Of a DNA stretch of 64,000 nt, positions 1 to 9,104 are shown piece by piece (position 1 is the first letter of the stretch; every line of letters begins with the position of its first letter). A model generated the notes under the pieces. It saw only the letters and a program-made list of their open reading frames with translations. It was not told where the DNA came from and searched no databases. The position numbers and the translations under genes were made by a program. The stretch is taken from NCBI RefSeq assembly GCF_964186585.1, contig NZ_OZ075067.1:1178001-1242000 (forward strand), in the 5' to 3' direction. Source of the DNA: Microbacterium sp. MM2322. GTDB lineage: Bacteria > Actinomycetota > Actinomycetes > Actinomycetales > Microbacteriaceae.

Positions 1-64
1 GGTCTGTTTCGACGAGCAGTTTCGTCTGAAAGTAGGACAGCGTTGCAGCGGGCGAGATCGTCAT
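1..64 (-). CDS. Partial CDS, N-terminus only; possibly rhodanese-like
   Basis: Reading the minus strand from an ATG at 64 there is an open frame to the window edge encoding 21 residues (MTISPAATLSYFQTKLLVET plus D). It is supported by a -10-like TAGCGT at 71-76 placed exactly six bases before the ATG, the same leaderless arrangement seen at many other genes here. It lies just beyond the hairpin that ends the qcrB operon and has the same strand. The short N-terminus resembles the start of actinobacterial rhodanese-domain proteins, but 21 residues cannot settle the function. The rest of the gene is outside the window. Confidence 0.45.
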   Translation of the reverse strand, partial: MTISPAATLSYFQTKLLVETD

Positions 65-70
65 GTTCCG

Positions 71-76
71 ACGCTA
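71..76 (-). promoter_or_regulatory. -10 box of leaderless promoter for the left-edge gene
   Basis: TAGCGT on the minus strand, six bases before the ATG at 64. The -35 region would fall inside the neighbouring terminator hairpin (90-125). Confidence 0.5.
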
Positions 77-89
77 CGGGGACGAAGAA

Positions 90-125
90 GCGGCGGGGTC
101 TGACCAATCGGTCAGACCCCGCCGC
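90..125. terminator. Strong bidirectional hairpin terminator after qcrB
   Basis: Perfect 16-bp inverted repeat (90-105 pairs with 110-125, loop AATC), very GC-rich, 18 bases beyond the qcrB stop. The T run is weak on either strand (TTT on plus, CTTCTTC on minus), but the stem is the strongest in this region. Confidence 0.8.
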
Positions 126-142
126 TTTCCTGCCAGAACAGC

Positions 143-1966
143 TCAGTCGTTCGAGCGGTCGTCCTTCTTCCGAGGCGAGTCGTCCACCACGATGATGTTC
201 GACGGACGGTTGGCCGTCTCCGGGTTGTGGCCGTCATCGATCGGGCGGAGGGGAGCGTCGGGGACTCCGGCGCGCTCATGAGCGCCCTGGATCTCCTCCT
301 GCTCCTCGTGCTCGATGTGCTCGAGCTCGTGGTGCTGGTGAGCGATCGCGGCATCCACCTCGGCCTGCGTGACCGGCGACAACCGGTCCTCGAAGAACCA
401 GCGCGACAGCGAAGCGCGGACATTCTGGGTCCACGGGATGCGGCCGTGGTCGTTGGGCCGGACCACCAGAGGCTCGTGAACCTCGAAGTCGATCAGCTTG
501 ACCCGCTCGTACACGTCGACGGGCTGGTGGACCTCGATGTACTCGCCTCCGGGGAGACGGACGATGCGACCCGACTCGTAACCGTGGAGCGCGATCTCGC
601 GGTCCTTCTTCTGCAGAGCGATCGCGATGCGCTTCGTGACGAAGTACCCGACGATCGGGCCGACGAACAGGAGCGCCTGGAGGGAGTGGATGACACCCTC
701 CATGGTCAGCGAGAAGTGCGTGGCGATGATGTCGGACGATGCAGCAGCCCACAGCACGGCATAGAAAATCACGCCGGCGACGCCGATCGCGGTCCGGGTC
801 GGAGCGTGGCGGGGACGCTGCGCGATGTGGTGCTCACGCTTGTCTCCCGTGACCCACGCCTCGATGAACGGGTACACCGCGACGAGCACGATGAACAGGG
901 CCAGGACCGTCAGAGGCAGCAGGATGCCGAACGAGAACGTGTGGTCGAACAGGACCAGATCGAGGTTCGACGGTGCCAGGCGGAGGGCGCCGTCCGCGAA
1001 TCCGATGTACCAGTCAGGCTGGGTACCCGCGGAGACGGGGGAGGGGTCGTATGGTCCGTAGTTCCAGATCGGGTTGATCGTGAACAGTGATGCGATCAGG
1101 ACGAGCACACCGAACGTGATGAACAGGAAGCCGCCCATCTTCGACATGTAGATCGGGACCATCGGGTAGCCCACGACGTTGTCGTTCGTGCGCCCGGGGC
1201 CGGCGAACTGCGTGTGCTTGTTGATGATCATCAGCATCAGGTGCGCCGCGATCAGAGCGATCAGGATCAGGGGCAGCAGCAGGATGTGGAGGGTGTACAA
1301 CCGGCTCACGATCGCCGTTCCAGGGAACTCGCCGCCGAACAACAGATAGGACGTCCACGTCCCGATCAACGGGATGCCCTTGATCATGCCGTCGATGATG
1401 CGGAGACCGTTACCCGAAAGGAGGTCGTCGGGAAGCGAGTAGCCGGTGAAGCCGAGGGCCATCGCCAGGACGAAGAGGACGAATCCGATCACCCAGTTGA
1501 GCTCGCGCGGCTTACGGAATGCGCCGGTGAAGAACACGCGGAGCATATGGACACCGATGGCCGCGATGAACAGCAGGGCCGCCCAGTGGTGCAGCTGGCG
1601 GACCAGCAGGCCACCGCGGAGGTCGAACGAGATGTTCAGGGTCGACTCGAGCGCAGCGGACATCTCGATGCCCCGCAGCGGCGCGTACGCACCGCTGTAG
1701 TGTGTGGGCGCCATCGATGCTTCGAAGAAGAACGTCAGGAACGACCCGGACAGGAAGACGACGACGAAGCTCCACAGAGCGATCTCGCCGAGCATGAACG
1801 ACCAGTGGTCCGGAAAGATCTTCCGGCCGATCTCCTTGACGAGACCGGAGATGCTGGTCCGCTCGTCGATGTAGTTCGCGGTCGCGCCGATGAAACGACC
1901 GCCGAGGGGCTTCTCGGTCGTCGTGGCCACGGTGGTGGCCGGTGAGGATTCAGTCGCGGTGCTCAA
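143..1966 (-). CDS. qcrB: Cytochrome bc1 complex cytochrome b subunit
   Basis: Membrane subunit of the actinobacterial bc1 complex (menaquinol to cytochrome c1, joined to aa3 oxidase). About 607 residues with eight or more hydrophobic helices. Two histidine pairs with the spacing of the b-haem ligands are visible: H126/H127 with H140, and H227 with H242. The long cytosolic C-terminus is rich in His and Glu (around residues 540-560), as is usual in actinobacteria, which have a fused cyt b/subunit IV. I place the start at TTG 1966, which overlaps the qcrA stop (TTGA) and has GGGAG seven bases upstream. The open frame continues further upstream, but that part is only the shadow of qcrA. Last gene of ctaE-qcrC-qcrA-qcrB, followed by a 16-bp hairpin. 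Confidence 0.96.
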   Translation of the reverse strand: MSTATESSPATTVATTTEKPLGGRFIGATANYIDERTSISGLVKEIGRKIFPDHWSFMLGEIALWSFVVVFLSGSFLTFFFEASMAPTHYSGAYAPLRGIEMSAALESTLNISFDLRGGLLVRQLHHWAALLFIAAIGVHMLRVFFTGAFRKPRELNWVIGFVLFVLAMALGFTGYSLPDDLLSGNGLRIIDGMIKGIPLIGTWTSYLLFGGEFPGTAIVSRLYTLHILLLPLILIALIAAHLMLMIINKHTQFAGPGRTNDNVVGYPMVPIYMSKMGGFLFITFGVLVLIASLFTINPIWNYGPYDPSPVSAGTQPDWYIGFADGALRLAPSNLDLVLFDHTFSFGILLPLTVLALFIVLVAVYPFIEAWVTGDKREHHIAQRPRHAPTRTAIGVAGVIFYAVLWAAASSDIIATHFSLTMEGVIHSLQALLFVGPIVGYFVTKRIAIALQKKDREIALHGYESGRIVRLPGGEYIEVHQPVDVYERVKLIDFEVHEPLVVRPNDHGRIPWTQNVRASLSRWFFEDRLSPVTQAEVDAAIAHQHHELEHIEHEEQEEIQGAHERAGVPDAPLRPIDDGHNPETANRPSNIIVVDDSPRKKDDRSND

Positions 1967-3042
1967 TGACGCTCCCAGAAACTTGGCCCGACGGGCTCTT
2001 CGAAGTCGCTCTTCGCGACCAGGTAACCGTCTGCGTCCACCGTGATCGGCAGCTGGGGGAGCGGTCGGGCGGCCGGGCCGAAGATGACCTCGGCGCCGCG
2101 CGACACGTCGAACTGTGACTGGTGGCAGGGGCAGAGCAGGTGGTGGGTCTGCTGCTCGTACAGCGCGACGGGGCATCCGACGTGCGTGCAGACCTTCGAG
2201 TACGCCACGATCCCGTCGTAGGACCAGTCGAGGCGGTTGTACTCGGCGGGGAGCTGCTCAGGAAGCAGCCGCATGAGGAGGACGATGGCCTTGGCCTTCT
2301 CCTCGAGGTAGCCGTCGAGGTGGTCGACGTCCTTCAGCGATTCAGGGATGACGTGCACGGCGGATCCGAGTGCGATGTCCGCAGCGCGGATGGGAAGGCC
2401 GGAGGGGTCGTGCGCGAGACGCTCGCCCTCTTTCCACATCGTGTGCTTCAGCAGAGCGACGGGGTCACCGACGAAGGGGTGATCCGGGTTGTTCGACCCG
2501 TGCGGAGCAAGGCCACGGAAAAGAGTGACACCGGGCACGATCGATGCGACCACGGCGGCGATGAGACCGCCGCGAATTGCCGTGCGGCGCCCGAAACCGG
2601 ACTCCTCGTTCGCTTCGCGGAAGACGTTGACCGCAGCTTCGCGAGTCGATTCCTTGCCGCGGGTCGGGTGACGCTCTTCGATGTGCTCCTTGTCGGGCAT
2701 GATCGCCTTCGACCAGTGGATCGCTGCGATCCCGATCGTGAGAAGGGCGAACCCGATGCCGAGTCCGATGAAGAGGTTGTTGCTCCGGATGTCTCCGAAG
2801 TTTCCGGTCTCGATCGGGAAGAGCATGTAGGCGGCGATCGCCCACAGGCTGGCGGCGAGCGAGACGTAGAACAGCGTGTAGACGGTGCGGACCGCGCGAT
2901 TCATCGCGGCAGGGTCCTTGTCGGTCATCCGCTCGCGGTGGGGCGGCAGACCGGGGTTCTGCACGGGGTCGGCGACCGCGACGACGAGTCCCGACGAAGG
3001 CCGAGCCTTCTCGAGCGCCTGCGGCTCTTCCTCGTGTGACAT
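1963..3042 (-). CDS. qcrA: Cytochrome bc1 complex Rieske iron-sulfur subunit
   Basis: 359 residues. Carries the 2Fe-2S Rieske cluster that accepts electrons from menaquinol at the Qo site. The cluster motifs CTHVGC (about 285-290) and CPCHQS (about 304-309) are intact. Three hydrophobic helices precede the Rieske domain (about 52-72, 89-107, 158-178), the actinobacterial three-helix form rather than the single-helix mitochondrial form. ATG start with GAGGAG eight bases upstream. The stop overlaps the TTG start of qcrB, so the two are translationally coupled. Confidence 0.96.
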   Translation of the reverse strand: MSHEEEPQALEKARPSSGLVVAVADPVQNPGLPPHRERMTDKDPAAMNRAVRTVYTLFYVSLAASLWAIAAYMLFPIETGNFGDIRSNNLFIGLGIGFALLTIGIAAIHWSKAIMPDKEHIEERHPTRGKESTREAAVNVFREANEESGFGRRTAIRGGLIAAVVASIVPGVTLFRGLAPHGSNNPDHPFVGDPVALLKHTMWKEGERLAHDPSGLPIRAADIALGSAVHVIPESLKDVDHLDGYLEEKAKAIVLLMRLLPEQLPAEYNRLDWSYDGIVAYSKVCTHVGCPVALYEQQTHHLLCPCHQSQFDVSRGAEVIFGPAARPLPQLPITVDADGYLVAKSDFEEPVGPSFWERH

Positions 3043-3080
3043 TGTGCTCCTCGCCTAAAAATTCTTTACGTCAGTGGGGG

Positions 3081-3881
3081 TCAGTTGGACTTCGCGGTGA
3101 TCCACACCGAGATGCCGATCAGCGTGCCGATGCCGAAGATCCAGATGAACAGACCCTCGGACACGGGCCCGAGCGACCCGAGCGTGAACCCACCGACGGG
3201 TTCGCTCTTCTGGAGGTACATGAGCGACGAGATGATGTCGCGCTTCTCGTCGGGCGTGATGGTCATGTTGTTGAAGACCGGCATGTTCTGCGGGCCGGTG
3301 ACCATCGCTGCGTAGATGTGCAGCGGGCTCGTCTTCGTGAGGGCAGGCGCGTACTTGCCTTCGGTCAGGGCGCCGCCCGCGGCTGCGACGTTGTGGCACA
3401 TCGCGCAGTTGACACGGAACAGCTCCGCACCCTCCGTGAGGTTGCCGCCTCCGTCGAGGATCTCCTCGTCGGGGTATGTCGGACCCGGCGCAACGGACTG
3501 CACCCACGAGGCCATCGCCTTGATCTGGTCCTCCGTGAACTGCGGCGTCTTCTGCGGAGCCTGGGGGCCCTGCGCCTGCAGGGGCATGCGACCCGTCGAC
3601 ACCTGGAACTCGACGGACAGTTCGCCGACGCCATAGAGCGAAGGACCATCTGCGGTGCCCTCGAGGTCGAGGCCGTGGCAGGTCGCACAGTTCGCCTGGA
3701 ACAGCTTCTTACCGTCTTCGACGGTCAGTGTGGAGGCGGTGTCGGTGGGCGATGTCGACGCCATTGCCGCGGATGCGCCGGCGTAGATGCCACCCGTGAG
3801 CAGCAGGCCGACGCCGATGAGAGCGGCGGCCGCCCACTTGCTGCGACGGCCAGCCTGCCGACGCGGGGTCTTGGATGCCAT
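3081..3881 (-). CDS. qcrC: Dihaem cytochrome c1 subunit of bc1-aa3 supercomplex
   Basis: 266 residues with two CXXCH c-type haem sites, CATCH at 65-69 and CAMCH at 159-163. This is the actinobacterial dihaem cytochrome that replaces a soluble cytochrome c by passing electrons directly to CtaC. An N-terminal signal-anchor (about 17-40) and a C-terminal helix (about 240-260) hold it in the membrane with haems outside. It sits between ctaE and qcrA in the usual order, 38 bases before qcrA. Confidence 0.96.
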   Translation of the reverse strand: MASKTPRRQAGRRSKWAAAALIGVGLLLTGGIYAGASAAMASTSPTDTASTLTVEDGKKLFQANCATCHGLDLEGTADGPSLYGVGELSVEFQVSTGRMPLQAQGPQAPQKTPQFTEDQIKAMASWVQSVAPGPTYPDEEILDGGGNLTEGAELFRVNCAMCHNVAAAGGALTEGKYAPALTKTSPLHIYAAMVTGPQNMPVFNNMTITPDEKRDIISSLMYLQKSEPVGGFTLGSLGPVSEGLFIWIFGIGTLIGISVWITAKSN

Positions 3882-3905
3882 TGAGGAACTCAGCTCCGCT
3901 CTGTA

Positions 3906-4541
3906 TTACCGGATGAAGTAGATGACGGCGAAGAGGATGATCCACACGACGTCGACGAAGTGCCAGTAGTAGGACACGACGATCGCGGAGGTCATTTCTT
4001 TACGGCCGAAGTTCTTGACGGCGAAGGCACGTCCGATGATGAGCAGGAAGGCGACGAGGCCACCCGTCACGTGGAGGGCGTGGAAGCCGGTCGTGATGTA
4101 GAAGGCCGACGCATAGGAGTCGGCACTGATGGGCATGCCCTCCGCGACCAGGGTGGCGTACTCCCACACCTGACCGGACACGAACACCGCGCCCATGATG
4201 AACGTGAGGTAGAACCACTCGACCATGCCCCACTGGCGGAAGTTCCAGAAGGACCCGCGACGGTAGGGCTGGAAGCGCTCGGCTGCGAAGACGCCGGCCT
4301 GCGCGGTGAAGGATGACAGCACGAGGATGAGCGTGTTGACCGCGGCGAACGGGATGTTCAGCAGTTCGGTCCGTCCGGCCCACAACTCCGGCGAGGTGTT
4401 GCGGATCGTGAAGTAGATCGCGAAGAGGCCTGCGAAGAACATGACCTCGCTGCCCAGCCACACGATCGTGCCGACAGCCACGGGGTCCGGTCGTTTCACC
4501 GAACGCAGTGCCTGGTTGTATGTCGCGGGAGTCGTCGTCAC
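3906..4541 (-). CDS. ctaE: Cytochrome c oxidase subunit III
   Basis: About 211 residues with five or more hydrophobic helices and family sequences such as [14 protein letters not shown] and [10 protein letters not shown]. Subunit III of aa3-type oxidase stabilises the catalytic core. First gene of the bc1/oxidase operon. I prefer the GTG start at 4541 because CATAAT (4549-4554, minus) sits seven bases before it, giving a leaderless transcript that begins [10 protein letters not shown]. An in-frame ATG at 4550 would overlap this -10 box, and another ATG at 4580 lies upstream of it, so both are less likely. ctaC and ctaD are not in the window. Confidence 0.93.
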   Translation of the reverse strand: MTTTPATYNQALRSVKRPDPVAVGTIVWLGSEVMFFAGLFAIYFTIRNTSPELWAGRTELLNIPFAAVNTLILVLSSFTAQAGVFAAERFQPYRRGSFWNFRQWGMVEWFYLTFIMGAVFVSGQVWEYATLVAEGMPISADSYASAFYITTGFHALHVTGGLVAFLLIIGRAFAVKNFGRKEMTSAIVVSYYWHFVDVVWIILFAVIYFIR

Positions 4542-4548
4542 GCTCCCC

Positions 4549-4554
4549 ATTATG
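4549..4554 (-). promoter_or_regulatory. -10 box of ctaE-qcrCAB operon
   Basis: CATAAT on the minus strand seven bases before the GTG at 4541; the closest match to TATAAT among the leaderless promoters here. Confidence 0.6.
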
Positions 4555-4658
4555 GCCGATGTTGGGGGAGGGTTTCGCATTCCTGAAGGTACTTCTGTCT
4601 TTCCGCGGGGTCGGCGGTGTCGATGGGTCCGCCGGGAGTCGCCTACCAGAGTGCTGAG

Positions 4659-4664
4659 TAGGAT
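4659..4664 (+). promoter_or_regulatory. -10 box of trpD
   Basis: TAGGAT eight bases before the trpD ATG, so the transcript begins at or within about two bases of the start codon. Confidence 0.5.
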
Positions 4665-4672
4665 CAGGGGTC

Positions 4673-5725
4673 ATGGCGGACATGTACTCCTGGCCCGAGA
4701 TTCTCACCACGGTGCTCGAGGGGAAGAACCTCAGCGTGTCCGAGTCGACGTGGGCGATGCGCCAGGTGATGCGGGGGGAAGCGACACCGGCGCAGCTGGC
4801 CGGCTTCCTCGTCGCTCTGCGAGCGAAGGGCGAGACGGTCGACGAGATCGTCGGCTTCCGCGATGCGATTCTGGAGGCCGCGGTCCCTCTTCCCGTGCCC
4901 GCTGACGTCCTCGATATCGTTGGGACGGGCGGCGATCGTTACGGGACCGTGAACGTGTCGACGACCGCCTCGGTCATCGTGGCGGCCACCGGCATCCCCG
5001 TCGTCAAACACGGCAACCGCGCCTCCAGCTCGAAGTCGGGTTCATCCGATGTTCTCGCCGCCCTCGGCGTCGACCTCACCCAGGCGCCCGAACGCGTCGC
5101 CGAGGTGCTCGAGGAGGTCGGGATCACCTTCGCGTTCGCGTCGGCATTCCACCCCGGGTTCCGGCATGCGGGTCCTACGCGGGCGGAGCTCGGGATCCCG
5201 ACGGTGTTCAACTTCCTGGGTCCCCTCTGCAACCCGGCGCGCGCCGAGGCGAACGCTGTCGGCGTCGCGCACCTGGACCGCGTCCCGCTCATCACGGGGG
5301 TGTTCCAGACACGCGGTGCGACGGCGCTCGTGTTCCGCGGTGACGACGGGATGGACGAGCTCACGACCACCGGCCACAGTCGGGTCTGGGAGGTCAGTCG
5401 CGGCGACGTGCGCGAGCACGACCTCGACCCGCGAGACCTCGGCATTCCCCGCGCAGAGATCGCCGACCTGCTCGGCGGTGACGCCCAGCACAACGCGGAG
5501 ATCGTTCGCCGGGTGCTCGACGGCGAGCCCGGGCCGGTCCGCGACATCGTCCTCCTGAACGCGGCGGCGGGAATCGTTTCGTATCGGTTGTTCCGGGATG
5601 CCGCAGAGCTCCAACGGCCGTTCGTCGAACGCCTCGCCGACGCCTATGCAGAGGCCGCTGCGGCGGTCGATGCGGGTGCCGCGCGGTCGAAGCTCGACGC
5701 CTGGGTCGCTGCGTCCGGACGCTGA
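4673..5725 (+). CDS. trpD: Anthranilate phosphoribosyltransferase
   Basis: 350 residues, the normal family length. Transfers phosphoribose from PRPP to anthranilate, second step of tryptophan synthesis. The PRPP-binding GTGGDRYGTVNVSTT loop and the KHGNRASSSKSGSSD segment are present. It stands alone, apart from other trp genes, divergent from the respiratory operon, as is common in Microbacteriaceae. Preceded by TAGGAT and no Shine-Dalgarno, so probably leaderless. Confidence 0.95.
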   Translation: MADMYSWPEILTTVLEGKNLSVSESTWAMRQVMRGEATPAQLAGFLVALRAKGETVDEIVGFRDAILEAAVPLPVPADVLDIVGTGGDRYGTVNVSTTASVIVAATGIPVVKHGNRASSSKSGSSDVLAALGVDLTQAPERVAEVLEEVGITFAFASAFHPGFRHAGPTRAELGIPTVFNFLGPLCNPARAEANAVGVAHLDRVPLITGVFQTRGATALVFRGDDGMDELTTTGHSRVWEVSRGDVREHDLDPRDLGIPRAEIADLLGGDAQHNAEIVRRVLDGEPGPVRDIVLLNAAAGIVSYRLFRDAAELQRPFVERLADAYAEAAAAVDAGAARSKLDAWVAASGR

Positions 5726-5731
5726 CTCGTC

Positions 5732-6724
5732 ATGGACCCGATCGACGCCCTCACCGAGATCGCTGAACTTCTCGAGCGGGATAGGGCGTCGCGGTACAAG
5801 TCGAAAGCGTTCCGAGCGGCTGCGCAGACCCTTGCCGGATTGAGCCCGGCCGATCGCGAAGACGTGTCTCGCCTCCGAGCGCGAAAGGGCATCGGGGATT
5901 CCACCTTCGCCGTCATCACGGAAGCCTTGTCGGGACACGTCCCGACATACCTGGCCGAGCTCCGCGAGCGAGTCGCCCCACCGGAGCCGTCGGCGCTGCG
6001 CACCCTGCTCCGGGGCGATCTCCACGCGCACTCGGACTGGTCGGATGGGTTGACGCCTATCGAGCTGATGGCCGACGCGGCGCGTGCGCTCGGTCACGAG
6101 TATCTGGCGCTGACTGATCATTCACCGCGGCTGCGGGTGGCGAACGGGCTGTCGGCCGAGCGACTCCGCGAGCAGCTGAAGCTCCTCCCGGACTTCAGCG
6201 ACGAGGCGTTCACCCTGCTGAGCGGAATCGAGGTCGACATCCTCGATGATGGTTCCCTCGATCAGGAGGATGAGCTTCTACGCTCCCTGGACGTCGTCGT
6301 CGCCTCAGCCCACTCCTCTCTGCGCATGGATCGGGTGCCGATGACGCGGCGGCTGGTGACGGCGGCATCCGACTCTCGTGTCGATGTCCTCGGTCACGTC
6401 ACCGGTCGCCTCGTGTCGGGTGCTCGGGGGACGCGTCCCCCTTCGGTGTTCGACGCGCGAGCCGTCTTCGAGGCGTGCGCGGAGTACGGCACGGCCGTTG
6501 AGATCAACTCGCGCCCGGAGCGCGAGGATCCCCCCGACGAGCTGTTGGCTCTCGCGATCGAGATCGGATGTGTCTTCTCGGTCGATTCCGATGCCCACGC
6601 TCCCGGTCAGCTGTCGCTCCTCGATCACGGCGCCGCCCGCGCCGAGCGGGCGGGCGTGCCGGCGGATCGCGTCATCACGACCTGGCCAATGACCCGCCTG
6701 CGCGAATGGAAGGCGACGCGCTGA
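5732..6724 (+). CDS. PHP-domain metal-dependent phosphoesterase with N-terminal HhH
   Basis: 330 residues, six bases after trpD. Residues 1-70 form a helical region with a helix-hairpin-helix-like ARKGIGDSTF, similar to the DNA-binding part of PolX-type polymerases. Residues about 92-320 are a PHP domain with its metal ligands: DLHAHSDWSDG, the TDHS motif, AHSSLRMD, a GH around 215, and DSDAH near the C-terminus. The polymerase domain of PolX is absent, so this is a free-standing PHP phosphoesterase, probably acting on a nucleotide or nucleic-acid phosphate. The substrate is not known. It converges with the next gene with only four bases between stops. Confidence 0.85.
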   Translation: MDPIDALTEIAELLERDRASRYKSKAFRAAAQTLAGLSPADREDVSRLRARKGIGDSTFAVITEALSGHVPTYLAELRERVAPPEPSALRTLLRGDLHAHSDWSDGLTPIELMADAARALGHEYLALTDHSPRLRVANGLSAERLREQLKLLPDFSDEAFTLLSGIEVDILDDGSLDQEDELLRSLDVVVASAHSSLRMDRVPMTRRLVTAASDSRVDVLGHVTGRLVSGARGTRPPSVFDARAVFEACAEYGTAVEINSRPEREDPPDELLALAIEIGCVFSVDSDAHAPGQLSLLDHGAARAERAGVPADRVITTWPMTRLREWKATR

Positions 6725-6728
6725 GCCG

Positions 6729-7646
6729 TCAGGCCCGAGCGGCCAGAGCCGCGGCCGCGCGCGTCGCGGAGGAACCCAGCGACCACGCCTCGGCCAGGTG
6801 AGTCACCACTGCGTCATCCGGAAGGGTGATGCGGGAGTCGACCTCCGGGAGATGGAGGGTCCTGACGACTTCGACGACACGCGGTGCCACGTCGAGGTAC
6901 TCGGATGCGGCGATGATCTTCGCCTGTACTCCCGAACTCATTCCTTCGCCAGCCTGAGCGGCCCGCCGGATGCCGTCGAGGTCACCGTGTGCGGCGAGCA
7001 GAGTCGCCGCCGTCTTCTCGCCGACACCCGCGACCCCGGGCAGCCCGTCGGAGGCATCCCCTCGCATAGCGGCAAAGTCCGCGTATTGGGACGGGAGAAC
7101 CCCGTACTTGGTCACGACGGCGGCATCCGTCAGCACCTCGAGCTTGCTCATGCCCCGACCGGTGTAGATGACGCGGACGCCGCGGGAGTCGTCCACCAAC
7201 TGGAAGAGGTCGCGGTCGCCCGTGATGACGTCGACGGGCATCGTGTTCGTCGATGCCAGCGTGCCGATCACGTCATCCGCCTCGTGGTCGGCCGCGCCGA
7301 TGATCGGGATGCCGAGTGCGCCGAGGGCTTCGCGGATCACCGGGACCTGGATCTCGAGAGGGTCGGGGACCTCCTCGATGTCTGGCGCGGAAGGGACCGC
7401 CTGGGCGACGCGGTGCGTCTTGTAAGACGGGATGAGATCGACACGCCACTGCGGACGCCAGTCGTCGTCCCAACAGGCGATCACGTGCGTCGGCTCGTAC
7501 GTGGACACCAGTTTGGCGATCATGTCGAGGAAGCCGCGGACGGCATTCACGGGACGGCCGTCCGCCGCCTTGACGGTGTCGGGAACGCCGTAGAAGGCGC
7601 GGAAGTAGACGCTCGCGGAGTCCAACAGCATGAGGCGTTCGGTCAC
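6729..7646 (-). CDS. 5'-3' exonuclease (PolA N-terminal/FEN type)
   Basis: About 305 residues, related to the 5'-3' exonuclease domain of DNA polymerase I but with no polymerase domain. PIN-like nuclease features are visible: LLDSASVYFRAF at the N-terminus, the ITGDRDLFQL acidic motif, and the HhH segment GLPGVAGVGEKTA. Expected role is removal of RNA primers or flap DNA. I start it at GTG 7646, where the N-terminus becomes family-like (VTERLMLLDSAS); GAGGAT lies exactly six bases before it. The upstream in-frame extension to 7721 has no family resemblance. Confidence 0.9.
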   Translation of the reverse strand: MTERLMLLDSASVYFRAFYGVPDTVKAADGRPVNAVRGFLDMIAKLVSTYEPTHVIACWDDDWRPQWRVDLIPSYKTHRVAQAVPSAPDIEEVPDPLEIQVPVIREALGALGIPIIGAADHEADDVIGTLASTNTMPVDVITGDRDLFQLVDDSRGVRVIYTGRGMSKLEVLTDAAVVTKYGVLPSQYADFAAMRGDASDGLPGVAGVGEKTAATLLAAHGDLDGIRRAAQAGEGMSSGVQAKIIAASEYLDVAPRVVEVVRTLHLPEVDSRITLPDDAVVTHLAEAWSLGSSATRAAAALAARA

Positions 7647-7662
7647 GCGCTCATCCTCGCAC

Positions 7663-8562
7663 TCAGCACCCGGGGCCGCTCGGGTCTTCCGCGCAGGTGC
7701 GTTCGACGAGCGCGGTGTCAACGTCGACGATGCGGATCACGGTGGTGGGTGCAGTGAGCTCGAGCAATCCCGCGATCGGGAACCAACCGCCCCCTGCGTC
7801 GGCCTCCGCCGCATACCGGATCGTCACGCCGACCTCGTACTCGCCCGGTTCGCCGTAGCTGTGACTGGTGTCGGTCGCCGTGAACTGCGGCACATCGAGG
7901 TCTTGCCACGAGGTGCCAGGGCTGGTCGTCTCCCGGCGAGTGCCGTCGCCGTAGTCGAAGACGTAGGAGACGGGGGTGAATCGGACCGTCACGGGGATGT
8001 CGAAGATGTCACCGGTCACGGTGTGTTCGGTCGCGTCGACGACGAAGTTCGTCGGCATTCCCACCACGCCGATGCCGTCTGGTTCGCCGACGACCTGCGG
8101 CGGGTCCGGAGCGAACTCCGCGACGTCCTCGATGGTGGCGGTGGTCGGATCCGGGGCAGCGGGGGCAGGTGCGGGTTCGGCCGGCTGCTGCTCGGCTTGC
8201 TCCGTGCCGGGCAACGGCGCACCGCCGGGGGTGATGGTCGCGCCCCCGCACGCCTGATCGAACGCACACTCCGCAAGCCATTCTTCGCGAGTTCGGCTGC
8301 CGGGGTAGAACGCGTCAGGGTCGCGCACCGGGGGAGGGGCAGTCGTCGAGCCTCCGCCGTGCGCTTCGCCGCCGTTCGAGTTCCGTGAAGGCGGATCGGG
8401 GGTCCGGGTTTCGTCTCGGGTGGCGCCGATGGCGACGGAGGTGCCCTCATTTTTCGCATCGCACGTTGAGACCCACCCGCCGGCGCTGCATTCGCTGGAC
8501 GACGTTGTCGCCGGTGCGAACGGGCTCAGTGCGAGCGCTACCAAGAGGACTCCGCTCAACAC
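7663..8562 (-). CDS. Secreted protein with PKD-like domain
   Basis: 299 residues. Signal peptide at about 1-22, then a low-complexity linker rich in Pro, Ala, Ser and Thr (about 60-150). The C-terminal half contains a PKD-like beta-sandwich segment, recognised by YVFDYGDGTRRETT followed by SHSYGEPGEYEVGVTI. Four or more cysteines near both ends could form disulfides. GTG start with GGAG six bases upstream, overlapping the stop of the lipoprotein gene by seven bases, so the two are probably co-expressed. Function unknown; exported extracellular or cell-surface protein. Confidence 0.75.
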   Translation of the reverse strand: MLSGVLLVALALSPFAPATTSSSECSAGGWVSTCDAKNEGTSVAIGATRDETRTPDPPSRNSNGGEAHGGGSTTAPPPVRDPDAFYPGSRTREEWLAECAFDQACGGATITPGGAPLPGTEQAEQQPAEPAPAPAAPDPTTATIEDVAEFAPDPPQVVGEPDGIGVVGMPTNFVVDATEHTVTGDIFDIPVTVRFTPVSYVFDYGDGTRRETTSPGTSWQDLDVPQFTATDTSHSYGEPGEYEVGVTIRYAAEADAGGGWFPIAGLLELTAPTTVIRIVDVDTALVERTCAEDPSGPGC

Positions 8563-9098
8563 GAAGGTTCTCCATCACGACCGTCGAGCGAGACGATCTT
8601 AAAGGCGGCTGCATGTCTACTTAGATCGAGGGTGATGAGGACACTTTGGACGTCCGGGCGCTCGTCGTCGACAATCGATCTGCCTGAAGAGTCGAGAACG
8701 TCAACTTTTGAAACATCAACGCAACTCGCTAGCTGGGCGCGGTTTGCGTCTGGTGACCACTCGATCGGCTCAAGTCGGGAAATTTTTGATTCGCCTCGTA
8801 CCGTCAACCTCTCGGCGTGGTACTCGCTCAGTGTTTTCCGCTCTTTGTTCACAGCGTCACCAGACATCAACGCATAAACCGGCTCGAAGGTCGCGGGATC
8901 CGACAGATCCACTTCATTCAACGCATCCACATACGCCCGATAGGTGGCCTCCGCCGCGGCGAAGGCTTCCTCCTTCGACGCGAAGCCTGTCGGAGTGGGA
9001 GTGGGGGTGGGAGTCGGAGCGGCGGCCGGTGTGCAGGCGGACAAGACGGCGGCGAGTGTGACCGTGGCTACCAGCACGGCTGAACGTCGAGCGATCAT
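8556..9098 (-). CDS. Putative lipoprotein of unknown function
   Basis: 180 residues. The N-terminus is a lipoprotein signal with lipobox LSAC (Cys about 22), followed by a Thr-Pro repeat tether (PTPTPTPTPT). The globular part (about 40-180) resembles small actinobacterial NTF2-like lipoproteins, but I cannot assign a family firmly. The middle of the gene is only about 50 % G+C against about 68 % around it. Leaderless: TACCGT six bases before the ATG. Forms a two-gene unit with the PKD protein downstream. Confidence 0.75.
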   Translation of the reverse strand: MIARRSAVLVATVTLAAVLSACTPAAAPTPTPTPTPTGFASKEEAFAAAEATYRAYVDALNEVDLSDPATFEPVYALMSGDAVNKERKTLSEYHAERLTVRGESKISRLEPIEWSPDANRAQLASCVDVSKVDVLDSSGRSIVDDERPDVQSVLITLDLSRHAAAFKIVSLDGRDGEPSC

Positions 9099-9104
9099 GC
9101 GACC

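Noticed and set aside
9001..9012. Short GTGGGAGTG-type direct repeats.
   Set aside because: They encode the Thr-Pro tether after the lipobox of the lipoprotein gene and need no other explanation.
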